A stretch of 29,786 nt of DNA, from NCBI GenBank assembly GCA_016550415.1, contig JABXGU010000686.1, forward strand, positions 1 through 29,786, read 5' to 3'. Of this stretch, positions 1-6,914 are shown one piece after another. Position 1 is the stretch's first letter; the number at the start of each line of letters is the position of its first letter. Below the pieces are notes generated by a model. That model saw nothing but the letters and a program-made list of their open reading frames with translations. It was not told the DNA's origin and ran no database searches. A program made the translations under genes and the position numbers. This DNA is from an archaeon (GTDB taxonomy: Archaea > Asgardarchaeota > Hermodarchaeia > Hermodarchaeales > Hermodarchaeaceae).

Positions 1-86
1 CGTGCAATTTGCCAATCAAGGGATTTATGTTGGACGACTTTTTTTGTAAGGTCCACGAAGAGGAATTTACCAGCATACCCCTTCAT
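1..86 (-). CDS. Aldehyde:ferredoxin oxidoreductase, N-terminal fragment (cut by window edge)
   Basis: Only the first 28 codons lie in the window. The peptide begins MKGYAGKFLFVDLTKKVV, which matches the opening of tungsten-dependent aldehyde:ferredoxin oxidoreductases (a GY-x-GK-x-L-x-VDL-T pattern that starts domain 1). The family oxidises aldehydes to carboxylic acids in the cytoplasm, using a tungstopterin and a [4Fe-4S] cluster, and passes the electrons to ferredoxin. The ATG lies 13 bases after the stop of the class II aldolase gene, so the two are almost certainly co-transcribed. That suggests the substrate is the aldehyde released by the aldolase (inference). The cofactor-binding residues are outside the window and cannot be checked. 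Confidence 0.72.
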   Translation of the reverse strand, partial: MKGYAGKFLFVDLTKKVVQHKSLDWQIA

Positions 87-99
87 AATCGGCAATAGC

Positions 100-768
100 C
101 TAACCCCTCCGCTTCATCTTCTTTATCACTTCAAACATTTGCTGCTGTAACTCAATAGCATCAGGTGGAAGGGTCTTAAGAGTCCCTTTGCCAGTAGCTT
201 TTGCTAGCAGGTAAATTTGGGCAACTCTTTCGAGTAAATATGCATTATGAAGTGCATCATACATTGTAGGTCCACAGCAGACTGCACCATGATTGGCGAG
301 TAAAACTCCATTGCGTGGACCAAGAGCATCGATTGCATTTTGAGCTAGTTCTTGGCTTCCTGGAAATCCGTATTTTGCTACTTCAACTTGTCCACCAAGT
401 CTGACAACAAATTCATCAACAATGGGTGGCAATGGAACGCCCAACACTGCCATTGTGGAAGCAAAAATAGAGTGCGTGTGCACAATAGCATTCACATCAT
501 CTCTTTTCATGTAAATAAGAAGATGCATGGGGTTCTCAGTTGAAGGATTACGTTCACCCTCAATGACAACGCCTTTTAGATTGATGATAAGGACATCATC
601 TGCATTCATACAAGAATAGTCAACACTGCTTGGAGTAATTGCTACCATATCGGTGTCTTTGATTCGGAAACTGGCATTTCCTGCACTGCCAAGCACCAGA
701 CCAGCAGTCTGCATTTCTTGGCAAACATTGAGAACTTCTTTTCTAGCTTCAATTTTATTTCCTGTCAT
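100..768 (-). CDS. Class II (zinc) aldolase, fuculose/ribulose-phosphate aldolase family
   Basis: A 222-residue protein of the class II aldolase/adducin family, the usual length for L-fuculose-1-phosphate aldolases. These cytosolic zinc enzymes cleave ketose phosphates into DHAP and a short aldehyde, or epimerise ribulose-5-phosphate. The expected active-site pattern is visible: SAGNAS near residue 28, the catalytic Glu in STENPMH near residue 77, the zinc ligands in VHTHS near residue 97, and a further His in ANHGAVCCG near residue 158. The gene lies 30 bases downstream of a sugar kinase and 13 bases upstream of an aldehyde oxidoreductase, which favours an aldolase over an epimerase role. 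The exact sugar cannot be read from the sequence. No strong ribosome binding site precedes the ATG. Confidence 0.85.
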   Translation of the reverse strand: MTGNKIEARKEVLNVCQEMQTAGLVLGSAGNASFRIKDTDMVAITPSSVDYSCMNADDVLIINLKGVVIEGERNPSTENPMHLLIYMKRDDVNAIVHTHSIFASTMAVLGVPLPPIVDEFVVRLGGQVEVAKYGFPGSQELAQNAIDALGPRNGVLLANHGAVCCGPTMYDALHNAYLLERVAQIYLLAKATGKGTLKTLPPDAIELQQQMFEVIKKMKRRG

Positions 769-798
769 GTCCGATACGCACTCTAAGTTTTTTCTACA

Positions 799-2325
799 CT
801 ATAAATTAACAGATTGTTTATACAATGTCTTCCATCGAGTAAAATGCGTTTCGTACTTCCGATGATTCTCATCATTAGGCTCAAGACTTGGTAGAAATGT
901 AACCATCTTTTCCATACCTTCACTAAGTGAGCCATGTATTCCTGCAGCTGATGAAGCGCATATTGCAGCACCTAAACTAGAGGCTTCAAATACCTTCGTA
1001 CTCAAAATTTCTAAACCAGTAACATCAGCAAGCATTTGCCTGAGAAATTGACCACGAGCTAGACCACCAACAACGGTACAGCGCTTGAGTGTGATTTCTG
1101 AAATTAACTGAAGCAGCCCTAAATTAGCAAAGATGGCATAACAAATATTTTCATACAAGGCACGGGCAAGATCTTTGAATGAAATAGGCTTTATCACTGG
1201 AGAAGCAGGAGGCGGGAATAGAAAGAGAGCAGGACGCACCGTTGTCATTTCACTAGCATCCATCACTTGAGGACCGAGAAGGGCAATTGTGTCCAATGAA
1301 CCAATTTCTGCGCTAGCAGCTAGCTGTTCCATTTGGATAAATTGAATAGCACTTTTTTCTTGTTTAGAAAGGGCAGGAGCCGCTATGTTATTTGCAAACC
1401 ATGAGAGGACACTGCCAGTGGTTCCTGAATTGGCTTCTAGGACCCAATGATTGGGTAGAAGATGGCGCCCTGTCCATATCCGACATTCAGAGTCAATGAT
1501 TGGTCTATCTGTTACCATCTGTATTGGCGCAGTGTTACCAGCCACAACACAGGCAGCACCAAGTGAAATTGTAGCGGAACCAAGAAGAGCACATTGAGTG
1601 TCAGCACCTCCAATACCTACTGGAGTACCAACTCTGAGACCTGTCTCTTTGCTGGCTTCACCTGTCATTGTCCCAGCTACACTACCCGGTTCTCGGATAG
1701 TAGGGAGAAGATTTGCAGGAATATTCGCTGCATCCAGAATCTCCGATGACCATGTGGAGGAGCGTATATCCATGAACTGTGTATTAGAGGCCTGAGATGG
1801 ATCCGTAGACACTTCACCAGTGAGACAAAAAACAATCCAATCACTAATGGAGAGAACATGACGAATTCTTGCATATTGTTCTGGTCTTTGATTCTTGAAC
1901 CAGAGAAGACGACAAAGAGAATAGAGAAGTGGGGGCCAGCATCCAGTGGGTGGACAGACTTCTTTTAGCTGTTGAATTACTGAGTCTTGAACCAGCACAC
2001 CCCTTGCATCCAGATTTGGTCCCGAATATACTACATCGCCATCTTTGTCAAGGAAGACAGCACCATGACGCTGACTCGTCGCTGAAACACCCACAATATC
2101 CTTAGCAGAGCATTTTCCCTTTTTTTGACAGAGCCGAATCATTCCGGAGATGGTTTTCCATGCTGAAACTGAATCAAATTCCTTACCAATTCCGGCAAGA
2201 CCCTTGGGTTCTTGGTATTGAATTGGTTCGAAGTGTTGAGCCTGAACCTCACCAGAGGTTTTGAATATCATACATTTTATTCCGCTTGTGCCAAAATCAA
2301 TTGTTAGAAGATATGGTAATGGCAT
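799..2325 (-). CDS. FGGY-family carbohydrate kinase, LsrK/xylulokinase-like
   Basis: A 508-residue sugar kinase with the ASKHA fold. The N-terminal phosphate-binding motif is TIDFGTSGIKC (residues about 8-18). The C-terminal adenosine motif is VVGGLARGQFLRQ, followed by EASSLGAAICA. Internal blocks such as VSATSQRHG, NLDARG, ISDWIVFCLTGE and GTPVGIGGADTQ resemble autoinducer-2 kinase LsrK at least as well as xylulokinase (judged from memory of the family). FGGY enzymes transfer the ATP gamma-phosphate to a ketose or polyol in the cytoplasm. Followed 30 bases later by a class II aldolase, it most plausibly makes the ketose-1-phosphate that the aldolase cleaves. The substrate is not certain. 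Confidence 0.85.
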   Translation of the reverse strand: MPLPYLLTIDFGTSGIKCMIFKTSGEVQAQHFEPIQYQEPKGLAGIGKEFDSVSAWKTISGMIRLCQKKGKCSAKDIVGVSATSQRHGAVFLDKDGDVVYSGPNLDARGVLVQDSVIQQLKEVCPPTGCWPPLLYSLCRLLWFKNQRPEQYARIRHVLSISDWIVFCLTGEVSTDPSQASNTQFMDIRSSTWSSEILDAANIPANLLPTIREPGSVAGTMTGEASKETGLRVGTPVGIGGADTQCALLGSATISLGAACVVAGNTAPIQMVTDRPIIDSECRIWTGRHLLPNHWVLEANSGTTGSVLSWFANNIAAPALSKQEKSAIQFIQMEQLAASAEIGSLDTIALLGPQVMDASEMTTVRPALFLFPPPASPVIKPISFKDLARALYENICYAIFANLGLLQLISEITLKRCTVVGGLARGQFLRQMLADVTGLEILSTKVFEASSLGAAICASSAAGIHGSLSEGMEKMVTFLPSLEPNDENHRKYETHFTRWKTLYKQSVNL

Positions 2326-2340
2326 AGTCAGCCCACATTA

Positions 2341-3342
2341 TCAGGTTTTGAGAACATCAGGGTTAGCCAGATGCTTAGGCTTCTTGCCTTTCAGGAATTG
2401 TTCAATATCCTTGGAAAGAATCAGGGATTGACGGTAAATGACATCACTAGTATTTCCTCCAATATGGGGAGTAACGGTCACATTATCTAATATTAGAAAT
2501 CGGTTATCTGAACTAATGGGTTCGCGCGATTGAACATCCAAGGCAGCCCCTCCTAGCTTTCCCTCTTTAAGGGCTTCAAAAAGGGCATCCTCATCGATTA
2601 TGGCTGAACGGGCAGTGTTGATAATATGTGCAGTCGGCTTCATCCAAGATAATTGCTCCCTGCCAATCATCCGAAAAGTTTCAGGAGTTGCGTGAGTGTG
2701 GATGGTAATAATATCAGCAGTGCTAAGTAAAGTCTTCAAATCAACAGATTTAGCGCCCAGTTTTGCTCCACGAGAGGATGGTATGTAGGGATCATAGTAA
2801 AGAATACGGGAACCAAAGCCACGGAGACGTTCTGCAACACGAGACCCAATTTGACCAAGACCGATTATTCCTATGATCTTTCGTCCAAGTTCGAAGCCCT
2901 GCAATGATTCCTGCATCTTTGCCAATTGCTCAGCATCATCAACATGGAAACTACCAGATTTCAGGGCTCTATCAATTTTGATGATGTGTCTTGCCTGAGA
3001 CAACATCAAAAGAATAGCCAAATCAGCAACTGAATCAGCGTTACGACCAGGAGCATAGAATACTGGGATGCGCTTTCTAGTAGCTGCGTCCACATCAACC
3101 TCTTTAGGAGTATCACGGGCGCACCCAATGAATTTCAATTCAATCGCATCAATTACATCATCAGTTACTGCATCCGCCTCTACAATCACAGCATTTGCTT
3201 TTTCCTTGCGCAGTTTTTCTAGGAGTTCTTCCCCCCAGTAGACACGTCCAGTTATTCGCCAATCTTCGTATACCACATCTGCATGTTTACGAAGAATGGC
3301 AAGACCATCATCGTGAAATGAGGCGGTTACTAGGATTCGCAT
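2341..3342 (-). CDS. D-2-hydroxyacid dehydrogenase (phosphoglycerate dehydrogenase-like)
   Basis: A 333-residue NAD(P)-dependent D-2-hydroxyacid dehydrogenase without a C-terminal ACT domain, so closer in layout to glyoxylate/hydroxypyruvate reductases than to long SerA. The Rossmann motif GLGQIGSRVAE sits near residue 160, followed by an acidic residue in YYDPY. The catalytic triad is visible as Arg in NTARSAI, Glu in QSREP and His in TPHIGGN. The ATG at 3342 is chosen because the protein then starts MRILVTASF, typical of the family. An in-frame TTG at 3357 would add five residues. It lies 15 bases upstream of the kinase gene and 29 bases after the SCP2 gene, in the same operon. It may interconvert a 2-keto acid and a hydroxyacid made from the sugar-derived aldehyde (inference). 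Confidence 0.85.
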   Translation of the reverse strand: MRILVTASFHDDGLAILRKHADVVYEDWRITGRVYWGEELLEKLRKEKANAVIVEADAVTDDVIDAIELKFIGCARDTPKEVDVDAATRKRIPVFYAPGRNADSVADLAILLMLSQARHIIKIDRALKSGSFHVDDAEQLAKMQESLQGFELGRKIIGIIGLGQIGSRVAERLRGFGSRILYYDPYIPSSRGAKLGAKSVDLKTLLSTADIITIHTHATPETFRMIGREQLSWMKPTAHIINTARSAIIDEDALFEALKEGKLGGAALDVQSREPISSDNRFLILDNVTVTPHIGGNTSDVIYRQSLILSKDIEQFLKGKKPKHLANPDVLKT

Positions 3343-3371
3343 GTTCTTCGCTTCCAAGGTTATTCATCAAT

Positions 3372-3707
3372 CTACATCAGAACCTGCAACTTGAGCAAGT
3401 CAGTCATAGTACCTTTTGCCTTGAGTTTTCCGACTGAGTAAGCCTCCAAAGGACTTAGATCGCCCTCAATAATTCCCTTGAATGTGCCACTGTCAGTTGT
3501 AACCAACAGGCTGGGTTTTTCCAAAGACCCTTCAGTAAAAGAATCCATTTTCTGATCATGGATTCGAGTATGATAACTTGCTTCAAGGTCAGTAAATCGG
3601 AATTCAAGAGTCCTATCAAATCCTGAGAACTTTGTTTTGGTTTCGGGAACATCGAACTTCTGACGTACATCATTTAATAATTTCAGAATTTCATCTTTGG
3701 ATGGCAT
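3372..3707 (-). CDS. SCP2-type sterol-carrier/lipid-binding domain protein
   Basis: A 111-residue single-domain protein that fits the SCP2 fold: a central strand-rich half, then the typical block in which an energy- or lipid-binding pocket is closed by LSPLEAYSVGKLKAKGT near the C-terminus. SCP2 domains bind fatty-acyl and other hydrophobic ligands. In prokaryotes they are often found beside oxidoreductases and their ligands are unknown. The start is supported by a GGAGGTC ribosome binding site 9-10 bases upstream. It lies between the NfnA-like gene and the hydroxyacid dehydrogenase in the sugar operon. Its role there is unclear. A second, more divergent SCP2-like gene occurs at 20692-21168. 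Confidence 0.7.
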   Translation of the reverse strand: MPSKDEILKLLNDVRQKFDVPETKTKFSGFDRTLEFRFTDLEASYHTRIHDQKMDSFTEGSLEKPSLLVTTDSGTFKGIIEGDLSPLEAYSVGKLKAKGTMTDLLKLQVLM

Positions 3708-3796
3708 TGGATGACCTCCATTGGTAGGTTATGCAATACTGATGTATGCTAAAAACACAACTCTAGGTAATAAAATCCATTTGTGTAGGCTTTGTA

Positions 3797-4639
3797 CTAG
3801 CGAGTGCCAGAGGCACATGTGTGCTCATATCGTTCGAGTGCCGTCTTTTCTTGTGTTATGTATGTCCCGAGACGCTTCATAAGGAGATCAAAATTGACTT
3901 GATGGGCATCAAACTCTGGACCATCTACACAGGCAAACTTTGTTTCTCCTGCCACTTCTACCCGGCATGCGCCACACATTCCTGTACCATCCACCATGAT
4001 GGGATTTAGACTGCACTCAGTCTTCACTCCGAAGGGCTTAGTGGTTGCAGCAACAAATTTCATCATAATTGGTGGTCCAACTGTGAAGACGTAGTCTATT
4101 TGCCGACCTTCGTCAAGTATTTCCTTTAATTTGTTTGTGACCAAGCCCTTAATGCCTTTGGAGCCATCATCAGTTGTAATGTATATTTCATCACTGATTT
4201 TACTAAGTTCAAGCTCACAGACGAGTAAATTTTCTGACCTAGCTCCGAGGATTGTGATTATGTAGTTGCCCGCTTCCTTGAGCTGTCGTGTCCTTGGAAG
4301 AGAAGGAGCTGCCCCACAACCACCAGCAACAACTACAACAGTTCCATATTTTTCAACAGAGGGGGCAGTACCAAGGGGGCCAATAATATCATTAATGCCG
4401 TCACCGGGTTTTAGTTTGGCAAGTTCCTTGGTGGATTTTCCGACAGTCTGAAAGACAATTGTAATTGTTCCCTTGGCCACATCCCAATCCTTGAAGGTGA
4501 GAGGAATGCGTTCGCCATGATTGTGAAGGCGATAAATAAGGAATTGTCCAGGACGCACTTTTGCAGCTATTTCAGGTGCCTGAATCACAAATTCATATAT
4601 GTCACTTGAGATTTGCTTGGTGGAGATTATTTTGAACAT
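3797..4639 (-). CDS. NfnA-like ferredoxin:NAD(P) oxidoreductase subunit (FAD/NAD and [2Fe-2S])
   Basis: About 280 residues, matching the small subunit of NADH-dependent ferredoxin:NADP oxidoreductase (NfnA) and sulfide dehydrogenase SudB. The N-terminal FAD domain contains RPGQFLIYRLHNHGERIPLT, the nucleotide domain has VVVAGGCGAAPSLP, and the C-terminal cluster region has DGTGMCGACRV followed by FACVDGPEFD. These supply the Asp/Cys ligands of the family's [2Fe-2S] cluster. The start MFKIISTKQ at 4639 is preferred over an upstream in-frame codon at 4678 because family members begin this way. It heads the sugar/aldehyde operon, but no NfnB/GltA-like large subunit is adjacent. It may pair with a distant subunit or directly handle electrons from the aldehyde oxidoreductase. 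Confidence 0.82.
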   Translation of the reverse strand: MFKIISTKQISSDIYEFVIQAPEIAAKVRPGQFLIYRLHNHGERIPLTFKDWDVAKGTITIVFQTVGKSTKELAKLKPGDGINDIIGPLGTAPSVEKYGTVVVVAGGCGAAPSLPRTRQLKEAGNYIITILGARSENLLVCELELSKISDEIYITTDDGSKGIKGLVTNKLKEILDEGRQIDYVFTVGPPIMMKFVAATTKPFGVKTECSLNPIMVDGTGMCGACRVEVAGETKFACVDGPEFDAHQVNFDLLMKRLGTYITQEKTALERYEHTCASGTR

Positions 4640-4678
4640 GATAGGTCCCTTGACAATATGCCATCTAGTATTATTCAA

Positions 4679-4891
4679 TCCGCGACAGGAATGACGAATG
4701 TAAAAGGATTTTCAATGTTTAATTTCATCTGTTCAATAATGGTACTCGTTACAGTTTCAAGATACAAACTCGCGAACTATAACCTCAATACCCAAAATCC
4801 ACTTATGATGTAATCCAAGATTATGATATCCAGCCTCCGTCTAGTTAAATATGTATTTGACCTAAGAAGGAGGGGGAAGTAACCTCAAGAG
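4679..4891. other. Intergenic gap without a recognisable gene
   Basis: About 210 bases between the sugar operon and the 7-TM gene. The minus-strand sequence near 4665-4675 is A/T-rich and could hold the TATA element of the operon. I see no convincing coding sequence, RNA or repeat. Confidence 0.4.
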
Positions 4892-5611
4892 TTACATTAT
4901 GCTAGGAGGATGACGTAATCGGGGATAGAAGGATAATAGGCTAATTAGAACCCCAAAGAGGTACAAGACGAGAGCAATGATTGTGACATAAATTCGCATT
5001 GGATCAATTGGAGCATAGAAATTCTCAACTGCATAAAATGATGTACCAATAGTGAGGACAAATATTCCTATCGCCAACAATTTTGCTGAACGCTTTTTAC
5101 TTTGGTCCTCAAGCTGCTTAGAAGCCGAATATAAAATAATGACAGAAGCGATAGAGAGAGCACTGGGCACTATGAAAAGTGCAGCGCTTCCAGCCAATCC
5201 TGTAACAATTACTGTTAATTTAATTGGATCTGGCGTAGGAAGAATAAACTGGTCATAAATTGAAACAAATGACAGTATTATTCCAGTAATTAGATGAATG
5301 AAAAGCACCCACCACGTAAAGGCTCTATGGATGCCGTATCGTACATATAATCCGGTTAGGAGGAAACAGAGGGTAGAAAAGATACCTGTTATGACGCTAA
5401 TGCTGCGGCATAATACTATCACAAAATAAGACACCCATAAAATATCTTTCAAGGTATCGAATATCCATGAAATGCCCATAAGGAAGAAGCTTAGGGCGAA
5501 GAGACGATTCAGTGAATAGTTTGGAGCCTTGTAAAGAGCAAGAAAACCAACTGTAAAGAAAGCAATCGTAACTACAGGCTTTATCCAAAGCAAGGAGGCA
5601 AGTGCACACAA
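4892..5611 (-). CDS. Seven-TM integral membrane protein of unknown function
   Basis: A 239-residue hydrophobic protein that I do not recognise as a named family. Hydrophobic segments fall at about residues 5-25, 34-53, 57-90 (long enough for two), 96-118, 130-162, 175-192 and 204-226, which suggests seven or eight membrane spans. A short charged loop, KQLEDQSKKRSAK, lies near residues 163-175. The TTG start is supported by a GGTGA ribosome binding site 7 bases upstream. It follows the longin-like gene by 35 bases on the same strand, so the two may form a small operon. The layout recalls sensor-type 7TM modules but no signalling domain is attached, so function stays open. Confidence 0.65.
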   Translation of the reverse strand: MCALASLLWIKPVVTIAFFTVGFLALYKAPNYSLNRLFALSFFLMGISWIFDTLKDILWVSYFVIVLCRSISVITGIFSTLCFLLTGLYVRYGIHRAFTWWVLFIHLITGIILSFVSIYDQFILPTPDPIKLTVIVTGLAGSAALFIVPSALSIASVIILYSASKQLEDQSKKRSAKLLAIGIFVLTIGTSFYAVENFYAPIDPMRIYVTIIALVLYLFGVLISLLSFYPRLRHPPSIM

Positions 5612-5646
5612 GGTTTTTTCACCATCTTCTCAGGAATTCCAAATTG

Positions 5647-6096
5647 CTATAATAGGCGTTCAAGGCGATCCTGTGGACGAAGAACCAAGTCACCAAGAAT
5701 ATCATCAATTGTATTAGCAAATTTGTTGTATTCCTCTTGCTTGGTTGTTGAGCGGATTTTTGGGAATTCTAGCAAGAAAGCAGAATGAACTCGATTTAAT
5801 GCCTCCCGTAGAGGTTTCTCAGGTGCGCCACAATCACAAATTGCATAGATATAGATTGGTGCTTCATCTCCGTCTACAAGGATACGTCCAGTTAGGATGA
5901 GGAACTTACGATCCTTCATTATGAAAGTTTCAACATCGTCGGCGAAGACTGTATGAGCAAAGCTCTCAATAGAAGCAACTAGACTATTCCATTGTATTGG
6001 CTCGGAGGATGGATACAACTCATCTGCGTGATACTGTTTTCGGACTAGCGATTTCCCCATAGCTATTAGTCCAACTTCTCGAACAACCACATCCAT
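5647..6096 (-). CDS. Small longin/roadblock-like (profilin-fold) protein
   Basis: A 149-residue soluble protein. The strand-helix layout and the blocks VGLIAMGKSLVRKQY, LVASIESFAHTVF, VETFIMKDRKFLILTG and IYIYAICD resemble longin or roadblock domains that occur in many copies in Asgard genomes, where they are thought to act with small GTPases. The match is by pattern only and no catalytic residues are expected. The ATG is preceded by GGGG. A possible TATA element (ATTATAAACC) lies 80-90 bases upstream. It precedes the 7-TM gene by 35 bases. Co-expression with a membrane protein suggests a membrane-linked regulatory role (inference). It could instead be an unrelated small alpha/beta protein. 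Confidence 0.5.
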   Translation of the reverse strand: MDVVVREVGLIAMGKSLVRKQYHADELYPSSEPIQWNSLVASIESFAHTVFADDVETFIMKDRKFLILTGRILVDGDEAPIYIYAICDCGAPEKPLREALNRVHSAFLLEFPKIRSTTKQEEYNKFANTIDDILGDLVLRPQDRLERLL

Positions 6097-6272
6097 ACCC
6101 CGTTAAGATAGCAGTTCTATCCTAATGAACGCCATAGTAAAGCTAGATTTTACAATTCTAATTATGTAAAGTGGTTTATAATTCTTCAGCTAAGTGATAC
6201 AAGAAGTAGATGTTCTAAGAAATCTTTGGATAAGAATTCAATTTAGATGCAGAAATAACTGTGGAAGGTAAA

Positions 6273-6378
6273 TGGCGGGCCCGCGGGGATTTGAACCCCG
6301 GATTTTCGGCTTAGAGGGCCGATGCCTTATCCAGCTTTGCTCTAGAAGGTGAAAACCCACTAGTTTGGCCACGAGCCC
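6273..6378 (-). tRNA. tRNA-Arg(UCU) with intron in the D-loop and encoded CCA
   Basis: The minus strand folds into a full cloverleaf. The acceptor stem GGGCTCG (6378-6372) pairs with CGGGCCC (6283-6277), the anticodon stem is TCGGC/GCCGA with loop CCTCTAA, and the T arm is CGGGG-TTCAAAT-CCCCG (6300-6284). The discriminator is G and CCA is encoded at 6275-6273. The anticodon is TCT, reading AGA/AGG. The D arm is interrupted: GCC and the partner GGC are separated by 41 bases instead of about 11-12. Removing 28-29 bases restores a normal D-loop with A14, G15, G18, G19 and A21. Position 33 is C, where U is nearly universal. Confidence 0.88.
6336..6364 (-). other. Predicted 29-nt tRNA intron in the D-loop
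   Basis: Cutting inside the three-base bulges AAA (6366-6364) and AAG (6337-6335) leaves a canonical D-loop. Between the bulges, CUAG in the intron can pair with CUGG in the downstream exon, giving the four-base-pair helix flanked by two three-base bulges that archaeal splicing endonuclease recognises. The outer and inner helices are weak, so this is a relaxed bulge-helix-bulge at best, and the boundary could shift by one to three bases because of the repeated AAA. Confidence 0.6.
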
Positions 6379-6390
6379 AGACATTGTATT

Positions 6391-6404
6391 GATAAAAGTA
6401 TATT
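6391..6404 (-). promoter_or_regulatory. TATA-like element for tRNA-Arg
   Basis: The minus strand reads TATACTTTTATC, starting about 26 bases before the first tRNA nucleotide, the spacing expected for archaeal TBP/TFB-driven transcription. Confidence 0.4.
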
Positions 6405-6451
6405 GAGGTTTTCTATATTGTGGTCTATGTTTGAGGTTGGAACTGGATAGA

Positions 6452-6459
6452 TTTTTATC
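6452..6459 (+). promoter_or_regulatory. TATA-like element for the ubiquitin-like gene
   Basis: TTTTTATC on the plus strand predicts a transcription start near 6480, giving a leader of about 15 bases before the GTG at 6496. Confidence 0.35.
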
Positions 6460-6495
6460 TTTTGAAACAGAAGTTTCAACTGCGTTGGTGGTTTT

Positions 6496-6711
6496 GTGAA
6501 CTCGGAGACGGATGTAACTTCTATTAGTAGCTCAGGAAATATCACAGAACTACAATTAAAGGAAACAAAAACAGTCAAACAGCTCCTAAAGGAACTGGGT
6601 CTCCTGCACAGACATTTTGTAGTTCTTGTTGATGGTAAGCGAGCACAGTTGGATGATGTGGTAACAGAAGGGCAAAGAGTTCTAGTATTACCGATTATTG
6701 CTGGCGGATAA
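6496..6711 (+). CDS. Ubiquitin-like small modifier / sulfur carrier (MoaD/ThiS/SAMP family) ending in GG
   Basis: A 71-residue beta-grasp protein. The family signature is clear in the second half: VKQLLKELGL, VVLVDGKR, a charged turn, then EGQRVLVLPIIAGG at the very C-terminus. The exposed Gly-Gly is the site that E1-like enzymes adenylate, after which the protein donates sulfur (molybdopterin, thiamine or tRNA thiouridine) or is conjugated to lysines as a SAMP. The spacing between LVLP and the terminal GG matches the family. The start is GTG and lacks a strong ribosome binding site, consistent with a short leader. The 15-20 residue N-terminal extension (SETDVTSISSSG) is Ser/Thr-rich and unusual. 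No E1 or target gene is adjacent. The opposite-strand reading frame is a shadow. Confidence 0.82.
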   Translation: MNSETDVTSISSSGNITELQLKETKTVKQLLKELGLLHRHFVVLVDGKRAQLDDVVTEGQRVLVLPIIAGG

Positions 6712-6914
6712 AAAATTCCACCCATATGCCTTCTTTTCTAGCATCTATAATTCCTAACATTGAATTCGAAACATGAATAGTGTCAACAACAATCACTTTG
6801 ATGGTACAAAATATGAACAGTGGCGTGGATTACTGACATCGGAAAATCTTTAAAGCGTCAGAAACATTCGAGTTCAATTCCTTATCATACTTAGCTAATA
6901 CTGGTGTAAAACGA

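Noticed and set aside
6360..6725. 121-codon minus-strand frame overlapping tRNA-Arg and the ubiquitin-like gene
   Set aside because: It overlaps two well-supported genes, and its composition is not protein-like.
6773..6853. 26-codon frame (MNSVNNNHFDGTKYEQW...) upstream of the surface protein
   Set aside because: Composition is plausible but there is no ribosome binding site or family, and it is too short to support.
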